A stretch of DNA of 64,000 bases from Sphingobacterium sp. FBM7-1 (GCF_020687765.1 NZ_JAJEWJ010000004.1:224302-288301), one strand, 5' to 3'; numbered from the stretch's first letter, positions 53,651-63,141 are shown. Numbers and translations: made by a program. Notes: a model not told the origin generated them from the letters alone.

Positions 53651-54375
53651 TATAAAGCGTAATTTAAATAATCTTCAATATCATTTTCCTGAACGTGTGT
53701 ACAGATACCATCTGTATGATGCGCGTGATCAATACAATCGATGACATATAGCATATCATCGCTATCGTTCAAGGCCGTTAGGTAATTGACAATTTCCTCA
53801 TTCGGAATAGTTGCCAATTGCGATTCTGCAAAATGCACCTCAGTTGTATGGTCTTGCGTATAATAAGAACCTATCCCGATTCCTAAAGCGACACAAGCTG
53901 CTGCCGCGTAGGGCATCCATTTTTTGAAATTTATGCGGCGTACAGGTGTGCTCCGTTTTTCGCTGCCCACTGTTTGTGCAAGTATCTTATCGCGCAATAC
54001 CTCCGTATGGCCCTCTGGCACATTAAAGCCGTCAGCAGGGACCCGTGCTTTGAGTTTTTCTTCAAATATCCGTTGTTGCACACGCTCGGATAAACCGTCA
54101 AAATAAGCTGCTGGTACGTTGAAAGCTTCACTTTTTTTCGCCTGATCTATTTTCGTCTGCGCTAAAATTTTATCCGAAAGCTTCTCAAAGTATCCCGGCG
54201 GAACCCTCCATGCCGCCGGTGCAGCATCTCTATATTTTTCAGTTTTGACGTGAAACGCAATGCGTTCCGTTAAATGAGAAAAGTAATCTTCAGGTACCAC
54301 AAAAGGATTCACACGTAATGATCCCGGTAGGTTTAAACCATCCATTCCATCGTAATATGTGTTTTCTTCCTTCAT
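53650..54375 (-). CDS. Anti-sigma-like membrane protein with repeated VPxxYF motifs
   Basis: About 241 residues from the ATG at 54375 (a GTG two codons upstream is possible). The N-terminal cytoplasmic part holds four imperfect copies of a motif like F-x-V-P-x-x-Y-F-x-x-L-x-x-x-I, at about residues 25-40, 56-71, 85-100 and 117-132. It is followed by one membrane helix (about 153-171) and an extracytoplasmic C-terminal domain. This layout fits an anti-sigma factor for the ECF sigma upstream, 35 bases away, although no ZAS zinc motif is visible. The stop overlaps the start of the Spy-like gene. Confidence 0.75.
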   Translation of the reverse strand: MKEENTYYDGMDGLNLPGSLRVNPFVVPEDYFSHLTERIAFHVKTEKYRDAAPAAWRVPPGYFEKLSDKILAQTKIDQAKKSEAFNVPAAYFDGLSERVQQRIFEEKLKARVPADGFNVPEGHTEVLRDKILAQTVGSEKRSTPVRRINFKKWMPYAAAACVALGIGIGSYYTQDHTTEVHFAESQLATIPNEEIVNYLTALNDSDDMLYVIDCIDHAHHTDGICTHVQENDIEDYLNYAL

Positions 54376-54410
54376 AGTCACTTGTTTAGAGTCGAAAAGC
54401 CCCGTAGGGT

Positions 54411-54956
54411 TTAATCGTGTGTTGCAAAAAAGTGTTCTATTTTTTTAACCGCGAGATGATAAGAGGCTTTTAATGCCCCTACGCTTGTACCCACAATCTC
54501 CGATATTTCATCGTATTTAAGGTCTTCGAAATATTTCATGTTAAATACCAACCGTTGTTTATCGGGAAGCGTCAACAGCGCCTGTTGCAATTTCATCTGT
54601 GCCTGGTCACCATTAAAATAACTTCCGTCTGCCAACGTTTCTGCCAGATAAGCAGAGCTGTCGTCGTCCAACGACAGGCTCTGCTTTTGTTTTTTTCTGT
54701 TCAGAAAAGTGATGCATTCGTTTGTAGCTATGCGATAAAGCCAAGTATAAAGCTGGGAATCCTCGCGGAATTTTTCGAGGTTTCGCCATACTTTGATGAA
54801 TATATCCTGCACGACATCATCTGCATCGTCATGGTCGATAACCATTCGCCGAACGTGCCAATATATTTTCTGTTGGTATTTTTTGAGCAAATCACCAAAC
54901 GCCTCTTCGCGTGTGCGTTCATCCGCAAATTTTGATATAATTAAGGCGTCTTCCAT
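54411..54956 (-). CDS. ECF sigma factor
   Basis: A 181-residue sigma factor. Region 2: HDDADDVVQDIFIKVWRNLEKFREDSQLYTWLYRIATNECITFLNRKK. Region 4: LPDKQRLVFNMKYFEDLKYDEISEIVGTSVGALKASYHLAVKKIEHF. It stands 13 bases after the transketolase C-subunit gene and 35 before the anti-sigma-like gene, so an operon with the metabolic genes is possible. The promoters it reads are unknown. Confidence 0.93.
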   Translation of the reverse strand: MEDALIISKFADERTREEAFGDLLKKYQQKIYWHVRRMVIDHDDADDVVQDIFIKVWRNLEKFREDSQLYTWLYRIATNECITFLNRKKQKQSLSLDDDSSAYLAETLADGSYFNGDQAQMKLQQALLTLPDKQRLVFNMKYFEDLKYDEISEIVGTSVGALKASYHLAVKKIEHFFATHD

Positions 54957-54969
54957 TTGTTCCCGTTCC

Positions 54970-55923
54970 CTATTTTCTGGTAATTACTTTTCTTGCCGCT
55001 GCTACAATGGAAGCCGCATTAAGTCCATATTTTTCCATTAGTTCTGCCGGTTTGCCCGATTCGCCAAAGCTATCGTTAACAGCGACAAACTCCTGTGGTG
55101 TCGGCTTCTTTGTTGCCAAAAGTTGTGCGACGCTATCACCCAAACCACCCAAACGGTTATGCTCTTCCGCCGTGACCACGCATCCTGTTTTGTTGATAGA
55201 TTTCAAAACAGCTTCCTCGTCCAACGGCTTAATCGTATGGATATTAATGATCTCCGCGTTGATGCCTAGTTTTTCTAATTCCTCTCCTGCTTGGATCGCT
55301 TCCCAAACCAAATGTCCGGTAGCAATAATGGTTACGTCTGTACCTTCGTTAAGCATCACTGCTTTCCCAATCTCAAATACTTGATCTGCCGGTGTAAAGT
55401 TAGGTACAACCGGACGGCCAAAACGTAGATAGACTGGACCTTCGTAATCCACCAAGGCTAAGGTAGCCGCTTTGGTCTGATTAAAATCGCAAGGATTAAT
55501 AACGGTCATACCCGGAAGCATCTTCATCAGTCCGATATCTTCTAGAATCTGGTGTGTTGCACCATCTTCACCCAATGTCAATCCCGCATGTGAAGCACAA
55601 ATTTTTACATTTTTGTTCGAGTAAGCGATAGATTGTCTGATTTGATCGTATACCCGGCCTGTCGAGAAGTTAGCAAACGTTCCTGTAAAAGGAATTTTGC
55701 CTCCAATAGTCAAACCCGCTGCAATCCCCATCATATTCGCTTCGGCAATTCCGATCTGGAAAAAGCGCTCGGGAAATTCTTTGATAAAATCGTTCATCTT
55801 TAACGATCCGATCAAATCGGCACAAAGTGCCACCACGTTTTCATTCCGTCTTCCTGCTTCTAGTAAACCAGCACCGAAGCCAGAACGCGTATCTTTTGAT
55901 TCTGTATAAGTGTATTTCTTCAT
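54970..55923 (-). CDS. Transketolase, C-terminal subunit
   Basis: A 317-residue protein covering the pyrimidine-binding and C-terminal domains of transketolase. It has RSGFGAGLLEAGRRNENVVALCADLIGSLKM, IAEANMMGIAAGLTI (the thiamine-contacting Glu), GATHQILEDIGLMKMLPGMTV, RFGRP, and TGHLVWEAIQAG. It must pair with the N-subunit encoded 27 bases upstream to form the active enzyme of the pentose phosphate pathway. Split transketolases are common in Bacteroidota and archaea. Confidence 0.93.
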   Translation of the reverse strand: MKKYTYTESKDTRSGFGAGLLEAGRRNENVVALCADLIGSLKMNDFIKEFPERFFQIGIAEANMMGIAAGLTIGGKIPFTGTFANFSTGRVYDQIRQSIAYSNKNVKICASHAGLTLGEDGATHQILEDIGLMKMLPGMTVINPCDFNQTKAATLALVDYEGPVYLRFGRPVVPNFTPADQVFEIGKAVMLNEGTDVTIIATGHLVWEAIQAGEELEKLGINAEIINIHTIKPLDEEAVLKSINKTGCVVTAEEHNRLGGLGDSVAQLLATKKPTPQEFVAVNDSFGESGKPAELMEKYGLNAASIVAAARKVITRK

Positions 55924-55950
55924 TTTTAGTGTCTCTCCTGTCTAAGATTA

Positions 55951-56799
55951 TTAATAATCTCCCAAAGTTTCTGCATTTTGTGCCAACGCAGCTGCCAGTT
56001 GTTCGTCGTTAGGGGCGATACCGTGCCATTTATGTGAGCCCATCATAAAATCAACTCCGTTACCCATTTCGGTATGGAGCAGGATCATGACCGGTTTTCC
56101 TTTTCCGGAACGTGATTTCGCTTCGTCTAGTCCTTGGATGATGGAGGCTATATCATTTCCTTTTTCTATTTCCATTACATCCCAGCCAAAAGCTTCCCAT
56201 TTCGCACGTAGGTTTCCGAGTGATAAAACATCTTCCGTAGCTCCATCAATCTGCGCACCGTTATAGTCGATAGCCGCGATGATGTTGTCCATCTTGTTAT
56301 GTGGCGCATACATAGCCGCTTCCCATACCTGTCCTTCCTGCAACTCCCCATCACCCATTAACACGTATACCAAACTATTGTCTTTGTTTAACTTTTTCGC
56401 TTGTGCGGCACCGATAGCAACCGATAAACCCTGTCCTAAAGAACCCGAAGCAATACGAATACCTGGCAAGCCTTCGTGTGTAGTAGGGTGGCCTTGTAAG
56501 CGGGAATCGATTTTTCTAAAGGTCGCCAGCTCACTTACAGGAAAGTATCCCGCATGCGCTAAAGTACTGTAGAAAACGGGAGAAATGTGTCCGTTTGATA
56601 AGAAAAATAAATCTTCGCCGACGCCGTCCAAATTAAAAGAAGGGTCATGTTTCATCGCATGAAAATACAACGCTACAAAATAGTCCGTACAACCCAGCGA
56701 ACCGCCCGGGTGACCCGATTGGCAAGCATGTACCATACGAACGATGTCACGCCTTACTTGTGAAGCGATCTGTTCTAACTTGTTGATATCTGCACTCAT
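55951..56799 (-). CDS. Transketolase, N-terminal subunit
   Basis: A 282-residue protein for the thiamine-diphosphate-binding half of transketolase. It has HACQSGHPGGSLGCTDYFVALYFHAMKHDP, ASGSLGQGLSVAIGAA, and the cofactor motif GDGELQEGQVWEAAMYAPHNKMDNIIAAIDYN (GDG...N). It is the first gene of the minus-strand run and starts behind the terminator of nfu. A near-consensus TAACTTTA box (56833-56840) may be its promoter. Confidence 0.93.
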   Translation of the reverse strand: MSADINKLEQIASQVRRDIVRMVHACQSGHPGGSLGCTDYFVALYFHAMKHDPSFNLDGVGEDLFFLSNGHISPVFYSTLAHAGYFPVSELATFRKIDSRLQGHPTTHEGLPGIRIASGSLGQGLSVAIGAAQAKKLNKDNSLVYVLMGDGELQEGQVWEAAMYAPHNKMDNIIAAIDYNGAQIDGATEDVLSLGNLRAKWEAFGWDVMEIEKGNDIASIIQGLDEAKSRSGKGKPVMILLHTEMGNGVDFMMGSHKWHGIAPNDEQLAAALAQNAETLGDY

Positions 56800-56878
56800 T
56801 TTTGAAATATAATGTTTCGGTTATTTTGGCTATAAAGTTAATGATTTTTAGCAGAGTAGCTAAAAAAAGCCCAACTAA

Positions 56879-56908
56879 AAAAGGGAAGATCATACAATCT
56901 TCCCTTTT
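56879..56908 (-). terminator. Terminator of nfu
   Basis: A perfect 12-bp stem (56879-56890 with 56897-56908) and T run on the minus strand, about 19 bases after the nfu stop. Confidence 0.88.
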
Positions 56909-56926
56909 CTGTTTTTTATTTTTGTA

Positions 56927-57481
56927 CTACAGTGCTTCCGCAACGACTTCCTCTACTTCCGGCACCATTCTTTTCAACAAGCCTTCGATACCCGCTTTTA
57001 AAGTAATGGTCGACGACGGACAGCCACTACATGATCCGCGTAGTTCTACCGTTACCACACCGTCCTCAAATGAGCGGTATGCGATGGCGCCGCCATCCTG
57101 CTCCACAGCCGGACGAACATAGTCGTGCAACACTTGTTGGATTTTTATTTCCACTTCCGTTCCTTCGAAGTCGACATCCTCGGTGTGTTCAATCGGTTTT
57201 ACCACCAATTCAGACTCCACAGCTCCTTTTACGAAATCTTTTAATAACGGTTCAATATCGGGCCATTCGACACCCTCACTTTTCGTGACGGTCACAAAAT
57301 TACTCGCAAAAAAGACACCCTCAACAAAATTGAATTTAAACAGTTCTCGAGCAAATTCGGATTCCTGAGCTCTCTCCCGCGTAGGGTAGTCCAAACTACC
57401 GTTGATTAATAACTTGTTGACCAAAAACTTCATGGTTGAAGGATTGGGCGTCGTTTCTGTATATACGTTAATTGTTGCCAT
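56927..57481 (-). CDS. NifU-family Fe-S scaffold/carrier (Nfu)
   Basis: A 184-residue protein with two domains: an Nfu_N domain (T-E-T-T-P-N-P-S-T-M-K-F) and a C-terminal NifU domain with the cluster-binding CxxC in LRGSCSGCPSSTITLKAGIEGLL (about residues 148-151). It delivers Fe-S clusters, probably to complex I and other enzymes. With the A-type carrier it is the second assembly factor in the window. A TATATTTG box at 57506-57513 gives a short leader, and a terminator follows, so it is transcribed alone. Confidence 0.95.
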   Translation of the reverse strand: MATINVYTETTPNPSTMKFLVNKLLINGSLDYPTRERAQESEFARELFKFNFVEGVFFASNFVTVTKSEGVEWPDIEPLLKDFVKGAVESELVVKPIEHTEDVDFEGTEVEIKIQQVLHDYVRPAVEQDGGAIAYRSFEDGVVTVELRGSCSGCPSSTITLKAGIEGLLKRMVPEVEEVVAEAL

Positions 57482-57505
57482 GTTTCGTGTAAACTATAAT
57501 AAAAA

Positions 57506-57513
57506 CAAATATA
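57506..57513 (-). promoter_or_regulatory. -7 box (TATATTTG) of nfu
   Basis: Exact TAnnTTTG on the minus strand 25 bases before the ATG. Upstream TTG is nearer than usual (14 bases). Confidence 0.5.
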
Positions 57514-57554
57514 CGCCAAAAATGTGCCAAGACCAGTCATCTAGACGTCAAAGC

Positions 57555-58904
57555 TTAGCGTACAATTCCGGTGTAATTACTTGGAGAAATAGTTTTGATT
57601 TCTTGCTTGATCTCTTCGGATACATTTAATCCATCGACGAAGGCCGCTATGGTCTCTTGGGTCACATGGGTGTTGGTTCGGGTTAGATCTTTCAAAGCCT
57701 CGTAGGGTTTAGGATAACCTTCTCTACGCAATATCGTTTGGATAGCTTCAGCAACGACCGCCCAGTTATTTTCTAGATCAGTTTGAAGCGCAGGCTCATT
57801 CAGAATAAGTTTCCGTAATCCCCTTAAGGTAGATTTAATAGCAATAGTCGTATGAGCAAACGGCACCCCAATATTACGGAGTACCGTCGAATCGGTTAAG
57901 TCACGTTGTAATCTCGATATCGGAAGCTTGGCCGCCAAGTGTTCAAACAACGCATTGGCAAGACCTAAATTACCCTCTGCGTTTTCGAAGTCAATCGGGT
58001 TAACCTTATGCGGCATGGCTGAGGAACCAATTTGTCCAGCTGTTATTTTCTGCTTGAAATACTCCATGGAAATATACGTCCACATATCGCGGCATAAGTC
58101 TATAAGAATATTATTAATACGTTTTAACGCATCGCAACTCGCTGCAAAATTATCATAGTGTTCAATCTGCGTCGTCGTCTGTGAACGGGAGAGGCCCAGG
58201 TTATCGTTTACAAATGCATTTCCAAAAGCAACCCAGTCGGTCTCCGGATACGCCACATGATGCGCGTTAAAGTTACCCGTAGCACCACCAAATTTAGCAG
58301 ATAACGGTATCTGTTGCAACAATTCAAGCTGCTTTTCGATACGTTCAATAAATACCTTAATTTCTTTGCCTAAACGGGTAGGAGAGGCCGGTTGTCCGTG
58401 TGTTCTGGCGAGCAAAGGTATATCCTGCCATTCATCCGCAAGTGATTTTAACTCCGCGAGCAGCTCCTGCACATTTGGGAGGTATGAGGTCTCTAAGGCC
58501 GCTTTCCAGGAATAAGGAATAGCGGTATTGTTTATATCCTGTGAGGTCAGCCCGAAATGGATAAATTCCAGTGAATCGTGCAGCCCTAATTTTTCGAATT
58601 CATTTTTGAGGAAGTATTCTACCGCCTTCACATCATGATTCGTTACTTTTTCGGTATCCTTAATCCATTGCGCGTCTTCAAAAGAAAAGTTTTCATAAAT
58701 CTGGCGAAGACGATCGTTGAGCGAACCGTCAAAGTGAGCTAACTGTGGAATCCCCGACCCACACAACGCGATAAAGTATTCTACTTCTACCAACACCCGG
58801 TATTTAATCAACGCAAATTCCGAGAAATAATTAGCGAGTTCTTTTGTGTTGTTATGGTAACGTCCGTCAATAGGTGATACGGCAGTTAAGGATGATAAGC
58901 TCAT
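57555..58904 (-). CDS. purB: Adenylosuccinate lyase
   Basis: About 449 residues from the ATG at 58904 (MSLSSLTAVSPIDGRYHNNT); upstream in-frame codons would give an unlikely hydrophobic leader. It is of the E. coli PurB type. Signature segments: FIHFGLTSQDINNTAIPYS, LLARTHGQPASPTRLGKEIKVF, and GSSAMPHKVNPIDFENAEGNLGLANALFEHLA, the SSxMPxKxN loop with the catalytic Ser. It acts twice in purine synthesis (on SAICAR and on adenylosuccinate). Confidence 0.97.
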   Translation of the reverse strand: MSLSSLTAVSPIDGRYHNNTKELANYFSEFALIKYRVLVEVEYFIALCGSGIPQLAHFDGSLNDRLRQIYENFSFEDAQWIKDTEKVTNHDVKAVEYFLKNEFEKLGLHDSLEFIHFGLTSQDINNTAIPYSWKAALETSYLPNVQELLAELKSLADEWQDIPLLARTHGQPASPTRLGKEIKVFIERIEKQLELLQQIPLSAKFGGATGNFNAHHVAYPETDWVAFGNAFVNDNLGLSRSQTTTQIEHYDNFAASCDALKRINNILIDLCRDMWTYISMEYFKQKITAGQIGSSAMPHKVNPIDFENAEGNLGLANALFEHLAAKLPISRLQRDLTDSTVLRNIGVPFAHTTIAIKSTLRGLRKLILNEPALQTDLENNWAVVAEAIQTILRREGYPKPYEALKDLTRTNTHVTQETIAAFVDGLNVSEEIKQEIKTISPSNYTGIVR

Positions 58905-58958
58905 GGTCATGAAAAATAAAATTAAATTAAATACCTGCCACGCGCGGCAGGGTATCGA

Positions 58959-58966
58959 CAAAAATA
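58959..58966 (-). promoter_or_regulatory. -7 box (TATTTTTG) of purB
   Basis: Exact TAnnTTTG on the minus strand 55 bases before the start. A GC-rich hairpin (about 58931-58954) in the leader could affect translation. Confidence 0.5.
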
Positions 58967-59001
58967 AGAAAAACTCGAAAAGAAGTACCCATATAAACAA
59001 G

Positions 59002-59027
59002 AAAACCCACACGATCGTGTGGGTTTT
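59002..59027. terminator. Palindromic terminator after the small lipoprotein gene
   Basis: A 26-bp perfect palindrome with A4 and T4 ends, 26 bases past the lipoprotein stop on the minus strand and upstream of the purB promoter. Confidence 0.8.
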
Positions 59028-59052
59028 AACTTATTTTTTGATACTGTTCGGA

Positions 59053-59271
59053 TTACTGAACGTTTTCCAAAGAATCAACGATAGAATCACCTTCAGCTCT
59101 AACTGAATCCGCTACGTTTTCTAAAGAATCAGCTACTTGCTCAGTTGCGTTTTCGATTCCTTCAGTTAAAGTTTCAGTAGCTTCTTCGTTTTGAGTTTGC
59201 TCACCGCCACAAGAAGCGAATGCGATAGTTAACGCTAGACCTAAAAATCCGAATTTGAATAAATTTTTCAT
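59053..59271 (-). CDS. Small acidic lipoprotein
   Basis: A 72-residue protein with a lipoprotein signal peptide (MKNLFKFGFLGLALTIAFASC, Cys21) and a short acidic mature part rich in Glu, Ser, Asp. It contains a repeated D-S-L-E-N-V unit (two copies) and related A-D-S-V/G-D-S-I-V segments. Similar tiny Glu-rich lipoproteins are common and unnamed in Bacteroidota. Its promoter is well placed and gives a leader of about 135 bases. Function unknown; a surface or periplasmic anchor is likely. Confidence 0.75.
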   Translation of the reverse strand: MKNLFKFGFLGLALTIAFASCGGEQTQNEEATETLTEGIENATEQVADSLENVADSVRAEGDSIVDSLENVQ

Positions 59272-59411
59272 TTTTTAATTTTCTATTTTAATTGAAACAA
59301 AGTTGTTTATTACATCTTAATACCTGCGTTTATAAAAGGTAACCCATTTTTTAGCAGGAATAGATAAAAAAAGCAATCCTATCCATCCACGGTCCTGTAT
59401 AAAAGCAGGCG

Positions 59412-59441
59412 CAAATATAGTAGTGTTTTACTGAAAAACAA
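59412..59441 (-). promoter_or_regulatory. Promoter of the small lipoprotein gene
   Basis: TTG at 59439-59441, a 19-base spacer and TATATTTG at 59412-59419, minus strand. The predicted leader of about 135 bases is long for so small a gene. Confidence 0.65.
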
Positions 59442-59472
59442 TAATAAAAAAATATTTTTTCAGTAAAATCAA

Positions 59473-59498
59473 AAAGCCCGGATGATCGTCCGGGCTTT
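59473..59498 (-). terminator. Terminator of yidC
   Basis: A perfect 10-bp GC-rich stem (59473-59482 with 59489-59498), followed on the minus strand by a T run, just after the yidC stop. Confidence 0.9.
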
Positions 59499-59504
59499 AG
59501 GTAT

Positions 59505-61325
59505 TTATTTGTTTTTATTTCGCTGTTGAGCTTGCTGTTGGCGCATCATCTCTTCCATCTTTTGTTGGAAAGAAGACTTCTTTGCCGCTTTCGGGTTTTT
59601 CTTATGTTCTTCTATTTTCGCTAATATTTTATCATCATCGATAAACTGGCGAATGATGAACTGCGTAAGAAATGTCAACACGGCCGATAAGAAATAATAA
59701 TAGTTCAATCCGGCAGGGAAGCTGTTCAATACGAAGAAGAAAATTAACGGCATAAAATAACCTATATACTTCATTTGGTTATTGGCAGCGGCTCCAGAAG
59801 TCGCATTGTTATACCAGGTCGTCAATAAAGTAGTCAGCGTCATGAGTACACACATAAAAGAAATGTGTCCGATTCCGAAAATCGGAGAAAACGTAATTGG
59901 CGCATCATATGTCGATAAATCCGTTACCCAAAGGAAGCTCTCTCCCCGTAACTCAAAAAGATTCGGGAAGAAGAAGAAAAACGCAAGCGTAAAAGGCATT
60001 TGTAATAAAAGCGGTAGACACCCACCGAGCGGATTTACGCCAGCTTGCTTATATAATTTCATGGTCTCCTGCTGAAGGAGCATCGGATTATCATCCCCCA
60101 CTTTTTCCTTGATCTCGTCAATCTGCGGCTTCAATACCCGCATTTTTGCCATGGATTGGTAAGATTTGTAGGTCAATGGGAACAATACCCCTTTTAAGAA
60201 AAGGGTGAGGATGAGTATAATAATACCGTAGCCCAAATGAAGCCCATCAAGTACGTCAAAAATAGGAACCGTGATAAATTTATTAATCCAGCCCATCGGT
60301 CCCCAGCCCATTTTAATGATTTTCTCAAAATCATCACCATGATCTTTTAATACCTTATACTGGTTCGGACCGAAAAAGAAATTAAACGCGTAGTGATTAT
60401 CTTTCTGCGCGGAGAAGTCTAGATCACCAACCGCTTTATAATGTTTAATTACCCCTTCGTTCGTGTCAAAAGAAACCCCAAGTTCAGCATTGCTAAGTGG
60501 TTGGCTTGATGTTATAACCGCAGAAAAGAAATGCTGTTTAAACGCAATCCAGCTAAGCTTCTCTTTGATTTTCTCTTGCTCATCGCTTGTTTCGGATAAG
60601 TTGTCCACATCGCCGCTAGTCTCTTTATAGAATATCGTAGACCGTTCTCTTTCTGATTTTGCATTCCGTTCTTTTCTGAGCAAAGTCGTTTCCCAGTTCA
60701 GGCCGATGGAACTCGTCTTGATGTCCATAAGATTCTGAATGCCCACGGCTTTCACGTCAAAACCTACATTATAGTCGTTGCCTTTGATCGTGTATGTGTA
60801 TTCCAAATATTGCGTCTCGCTGTAAGATAACCTAAAGCTAACCGATTGAGCGGATTCGCCGGTCACCGACACATCACCACCTTCAGCTGTGAAGTTCAAA
60901 TCACTGGTGTTGATGTTTTCTCCATTTGCTTTGAATACGAAACCCAACTTGTTTTGACCTTCGTCAATAATCATGAGCGGACTACCGTCGTAATTCGTTT
61001 CGTTCTTAAGCTGGACAGATTTTATTTGTCCACCTTTCGAGCTAATTTTAGCGATAATCAATTCGTTTTCTAACGTCACGATCTGCTCATCGCCCAAGCG
61101 CGCAAGCCCAAACGGCTTGTTGGAGATTTCGGCGGTGTCTATAGTCACCTGTGCATTAGTGCTTAGCGAATCAGCTAAAGGAGGAAGGCCTTCTCGCACT
61201 CTTTTTAATGAATCCTGGAGCATTTGTTCCTGCTTAAGCTCCTGTTCCGTAGGTTTCATTACATAAAAAGAGCCTGCTAGGATTCCGAAAATCAGCACTA
61301 ATCCAATGAGGGTATTTCTATCCAT
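59505..61325 (-). CDS. yidC: Membrane protein insertase YidC
   Basis: A 606-residue insertase. An N-terminal helix (about 6-24), a large periplasmic beta domain (about 60-330) and the five-helix conserved core (about 350-560) with GVLFPLTYKSYQSMAKMRVLKPQIDEIK, KLYKQAGVNPLGGCLPLLLQMPF and Phe-rich helices are visible. The C-terminus is Lys/Gln-rich (MMRQQQAQQRNKNK), which may touch the ribosome. Its role is to insert proteins into the inner membrane together with Sec and SRP. It follows pyrG by 44 bases. Confidence 0.97.
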   Translation of the reverse strand: MDRNTLIGLVLIFGILAGSFYVMKPTEQELKQEQMLQDSLKRVREGLPPLADSLSTNAQVTIDTAEISNKPFGLARLGDEQIVTLENELIIAKISSKGGQIKSVQLKNETNYDGSPLMIIDEGQNKLGFVFKANGENINTSDLNFTAEGGDVSVTGESAQSVSFRLSYSETQYLEYTYTIKGNDYNVGFDVKAVGIQNLMDIKTSSIGLNWETTLLRKERNAKSERERSTIFYKETSGDVDNLSETSDEQEKIKEKLSWIAFKQHFFSAVITSSQPLSNAELGVSFDTNEGVIKHYKAVGDLDFSAQKDNHYAFNFFFGPNQYKVLKDHGDDFEKIIKMGWGPMGWINKFITVPIFDVLDGLHLGYGIIILILTLFLKGVLFPLTYKSYQSMAKMRVLKPQIDEIKEKVGDDNPMLLQQETMKLYKQAGVNPLGGCLPLLLQMPFTLAFFFFFPNLFELRGESFLWVTDLSTYDAPITFSPIFGIGHISFMCVLMTLTTLLTTWYNNATSGAAANNQMKYIGYFMPLIFFFVLNSFPAGLNYYYFLSAVLTFLTQFIIRQFIDDDKILAKIEEHKKNPKAAKKSSFQQKMEEMMRQQQAQQRNKNK

Positions 61326-61369
61326 TTTTTATTTTTTTATTATTTCAATTGCTCTATTATATCTCTTCC

Positions 61370-62977
61370 TTAACCTTTTTTGTGGGCAATAGCAGCAGCT
61401 ACAAAGCTAACAAACAGCGGATGCGGATTAGCAACGGTTGATTTTAGTTCCGGGTGGAATTGCCCCGCAACAAAGAACGGGTGATTTTTTAACTCGACAA
61501 TCTCCACTAGACCTGTTTCCGGGTTTTTGCCAGAAGCGATCATACCAGCTTCTTCGTATTGTTTTAAGTAAGCATTGTTGAACTCGTAGCGGTGTCTGTG
61601 CCGTTCGGATATTTTGCTTTTTCCATAAATGGAATATGCTTTTGTACCTTTCTTAAGTTCACAATTATAAGCTCCTAAACGCATCGTACCGCCCATGTTC
61701 GTAACGGATTTTTGTTCCTCCATTAAGTTGATTACCGGATGAGGTGTTTTTTCATCCATTTCAAAGCTATTCGCATTTTTCAGTCCAAGTACATTTCTGC
61801 CGAACTCAATGACCGAACATTGCATGCCCAAGCAAATACCAAAGAAGGGTATCTTGTTCTCCCGAACAAACTTAATAGCAGCCAATTTACCATCTAGACC
61901 TCGCTCGCCAAAGCCTGGTGCTACCAGTACACCTTCCAGATCTTTCAGCTTTTCTTCTACATTTTCATCGTTAAGACTTTCAGCTGCGATATATTTCACT
62001 TTTACTTTCGTTTCATTTATCGCACCAGCGTGGATAAAACCTTCCGTAATTGATTTATAAGCATCCGGAAGCTCGACGTATTTGCCCACTAAGCCTATAC
62101 ATACCTCACGGGTAGGGTTTTTGAGTTTACCCAAGAACGTTTTCCAGCTTTCTAGATCCGGCTCATTCTTATTGGATAATTTCAGTTTTGCTAAAGCCGT
62201 TTTATCCAATTGTTCCTTAAGCATATTCAAGGGTACATCATATATGGTAGGCGCATCGATCGATTCCACTACCGCATTGATGTTTACATTACAGAATTGA
62301 GCAAGTTTTTTTCGGATCTCCTGAGTAAGTTTATGTTCTGTACGGCACACCAGAATGTCCGGTTGTATACCATACTCCAGTAGCGTTTTGACCGAATGTT
62401 GCGTAGGTTTAGTTTTTAACTCCCCCGCAGCCGCTAAATAAGGTACAAGGGTAAGGTGTATCACCAAGGAATCATGGTTGCCCAGTTCCCAGCGCAATTG
62501 CCGTACAGCCTCAATAAATGGAAGGGATTCGATGTCACCTACAGTACCACCCAGCTCGGTAATCACGATGTCATACTCTCCGGTTTGCCCTAGGAGTTGC
62601 ATTCTCCGTTTGATTTCATCCGTAATATGCGGTACAACCTGAACGGTTTTTCCCAGGTAGGCACCCGCACGCTCCTGATCAATCACGTGTTGGTATATTC
62701 TTCCAGTCGTAACGTTGTTGGCTTGGGAAGTAGGCACATTTAAGAATCTTTCGTAGTGGCCTAAATCCAGGTCGGTTTCTGCACCATCTTCAGTTACATA
62801 ACATTCACCATGTTCGTAAGGATTCAATGTTCCCGGATCGATGTTAATGTAGGGATCGAATTTTTGGATGGTCACTTTAAACCCCCGAGCTTGTAGAAGT
62901 TTAGCAAGGGATGCTGCAATAATGCCTTTTCCTAACGACGAAGTTACGCCGCCCGTAACGAAGATGTATTTACTCAT
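61370..62977 (-). CDS. pyrG: CTP synthase
   Basis: A 535-residue enzyme converting UTP to CTP with glutamine. The synthase domain has [27 protein letters not shown] (P-loop-like) and [22 protein letters not shown]. The C-terminal class I glutaminase domain has FFGICLGMQ (nucleophile Cys) and FHPEL (catalytic His-x-Glu). Full length for the family. It has a -7 box at 63049-63056 and a leader of about 65 bases, and it is followed by yidC. Confidence 0.98.
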   Translation of the reverse strand: MSKYIFVTGGVTSSLGKGIIAASLAKLLQARGFKVTIQKFDPYINIDPGTLNPYEHGECYVTEDGAETDLDLGHYERFLNVPTSQANNVTTGRIYQHVIDQERAGAYLGKTVQVVPHITDEIKRRMQLLGQTGEYDIVITELGGTVGDIESLPFIEAVRQLRWELGNHDSLVIHLTLVPYLAAAGELKTKPTQHSVKTLLEYGIQPDILVCRTEHKLTQEIRKKLAQFCNVNINAVVESIDAPTIYDVPLNMLKEQLDKTALAKLKLSNKNEPDLESWKTFLGKLKNPTREVCIGLVGKYVELPDAYKSITEGFIHAGAINETKVKVKYIAAESLNDENVEEKLKDLEGVLVAPGFGERGLDGKLAAIKFVRENKIPFFGICLGMQCSVIEFGRNVLGLKNANSFEMDEKTPHPVINLMEEQKSVTNMGGTMRLGAYNCELKKGTKAYSIYGKSKISERHRHRYEFNNAYLKQYEEAGMIASGKNPETGLVEIVELKNHPFFVAGQFHPELKSTVANPHPLFVSFVAAAIAHKKG

Positions 62978-63048
62978 AGCAATAATGAAAAATTTCAGCT
63001 GTTTTTAAGACCTAAATCTGGCGTTAAATCTGCTTTATGTACGGGATA

Positions 63049-63056
63049 CAAAGGTA
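63049..63056 (-). promoter_or_regulatory. -7 box (TACCTTTG) of pyrG
   Basis: Exact TAnnTTTG on the minus strand; same box as the tRNA-fMet promoter but without a clear -33 element. Confidence 0.5.
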
Positions 63057-63092
63057 AGTTTTTTTTAATACTAACCGAAATTAAAGCACAAA

Positions 63093-63118
63093 AAAAGCCT
63101 CATGGTTGTGAGGCTTTT
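63093..63118 (-). terminator. Terminator of rplS
   Basis: A perfect 10-bp stem (63093-63102 with 63109-63118) followed on the minus strand by a T run, 24 bases after the rplS stop. Confidence 0.9.
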
Positions 63119-63141
63119 GTATGTTTTTAAACGGAAGTGTG

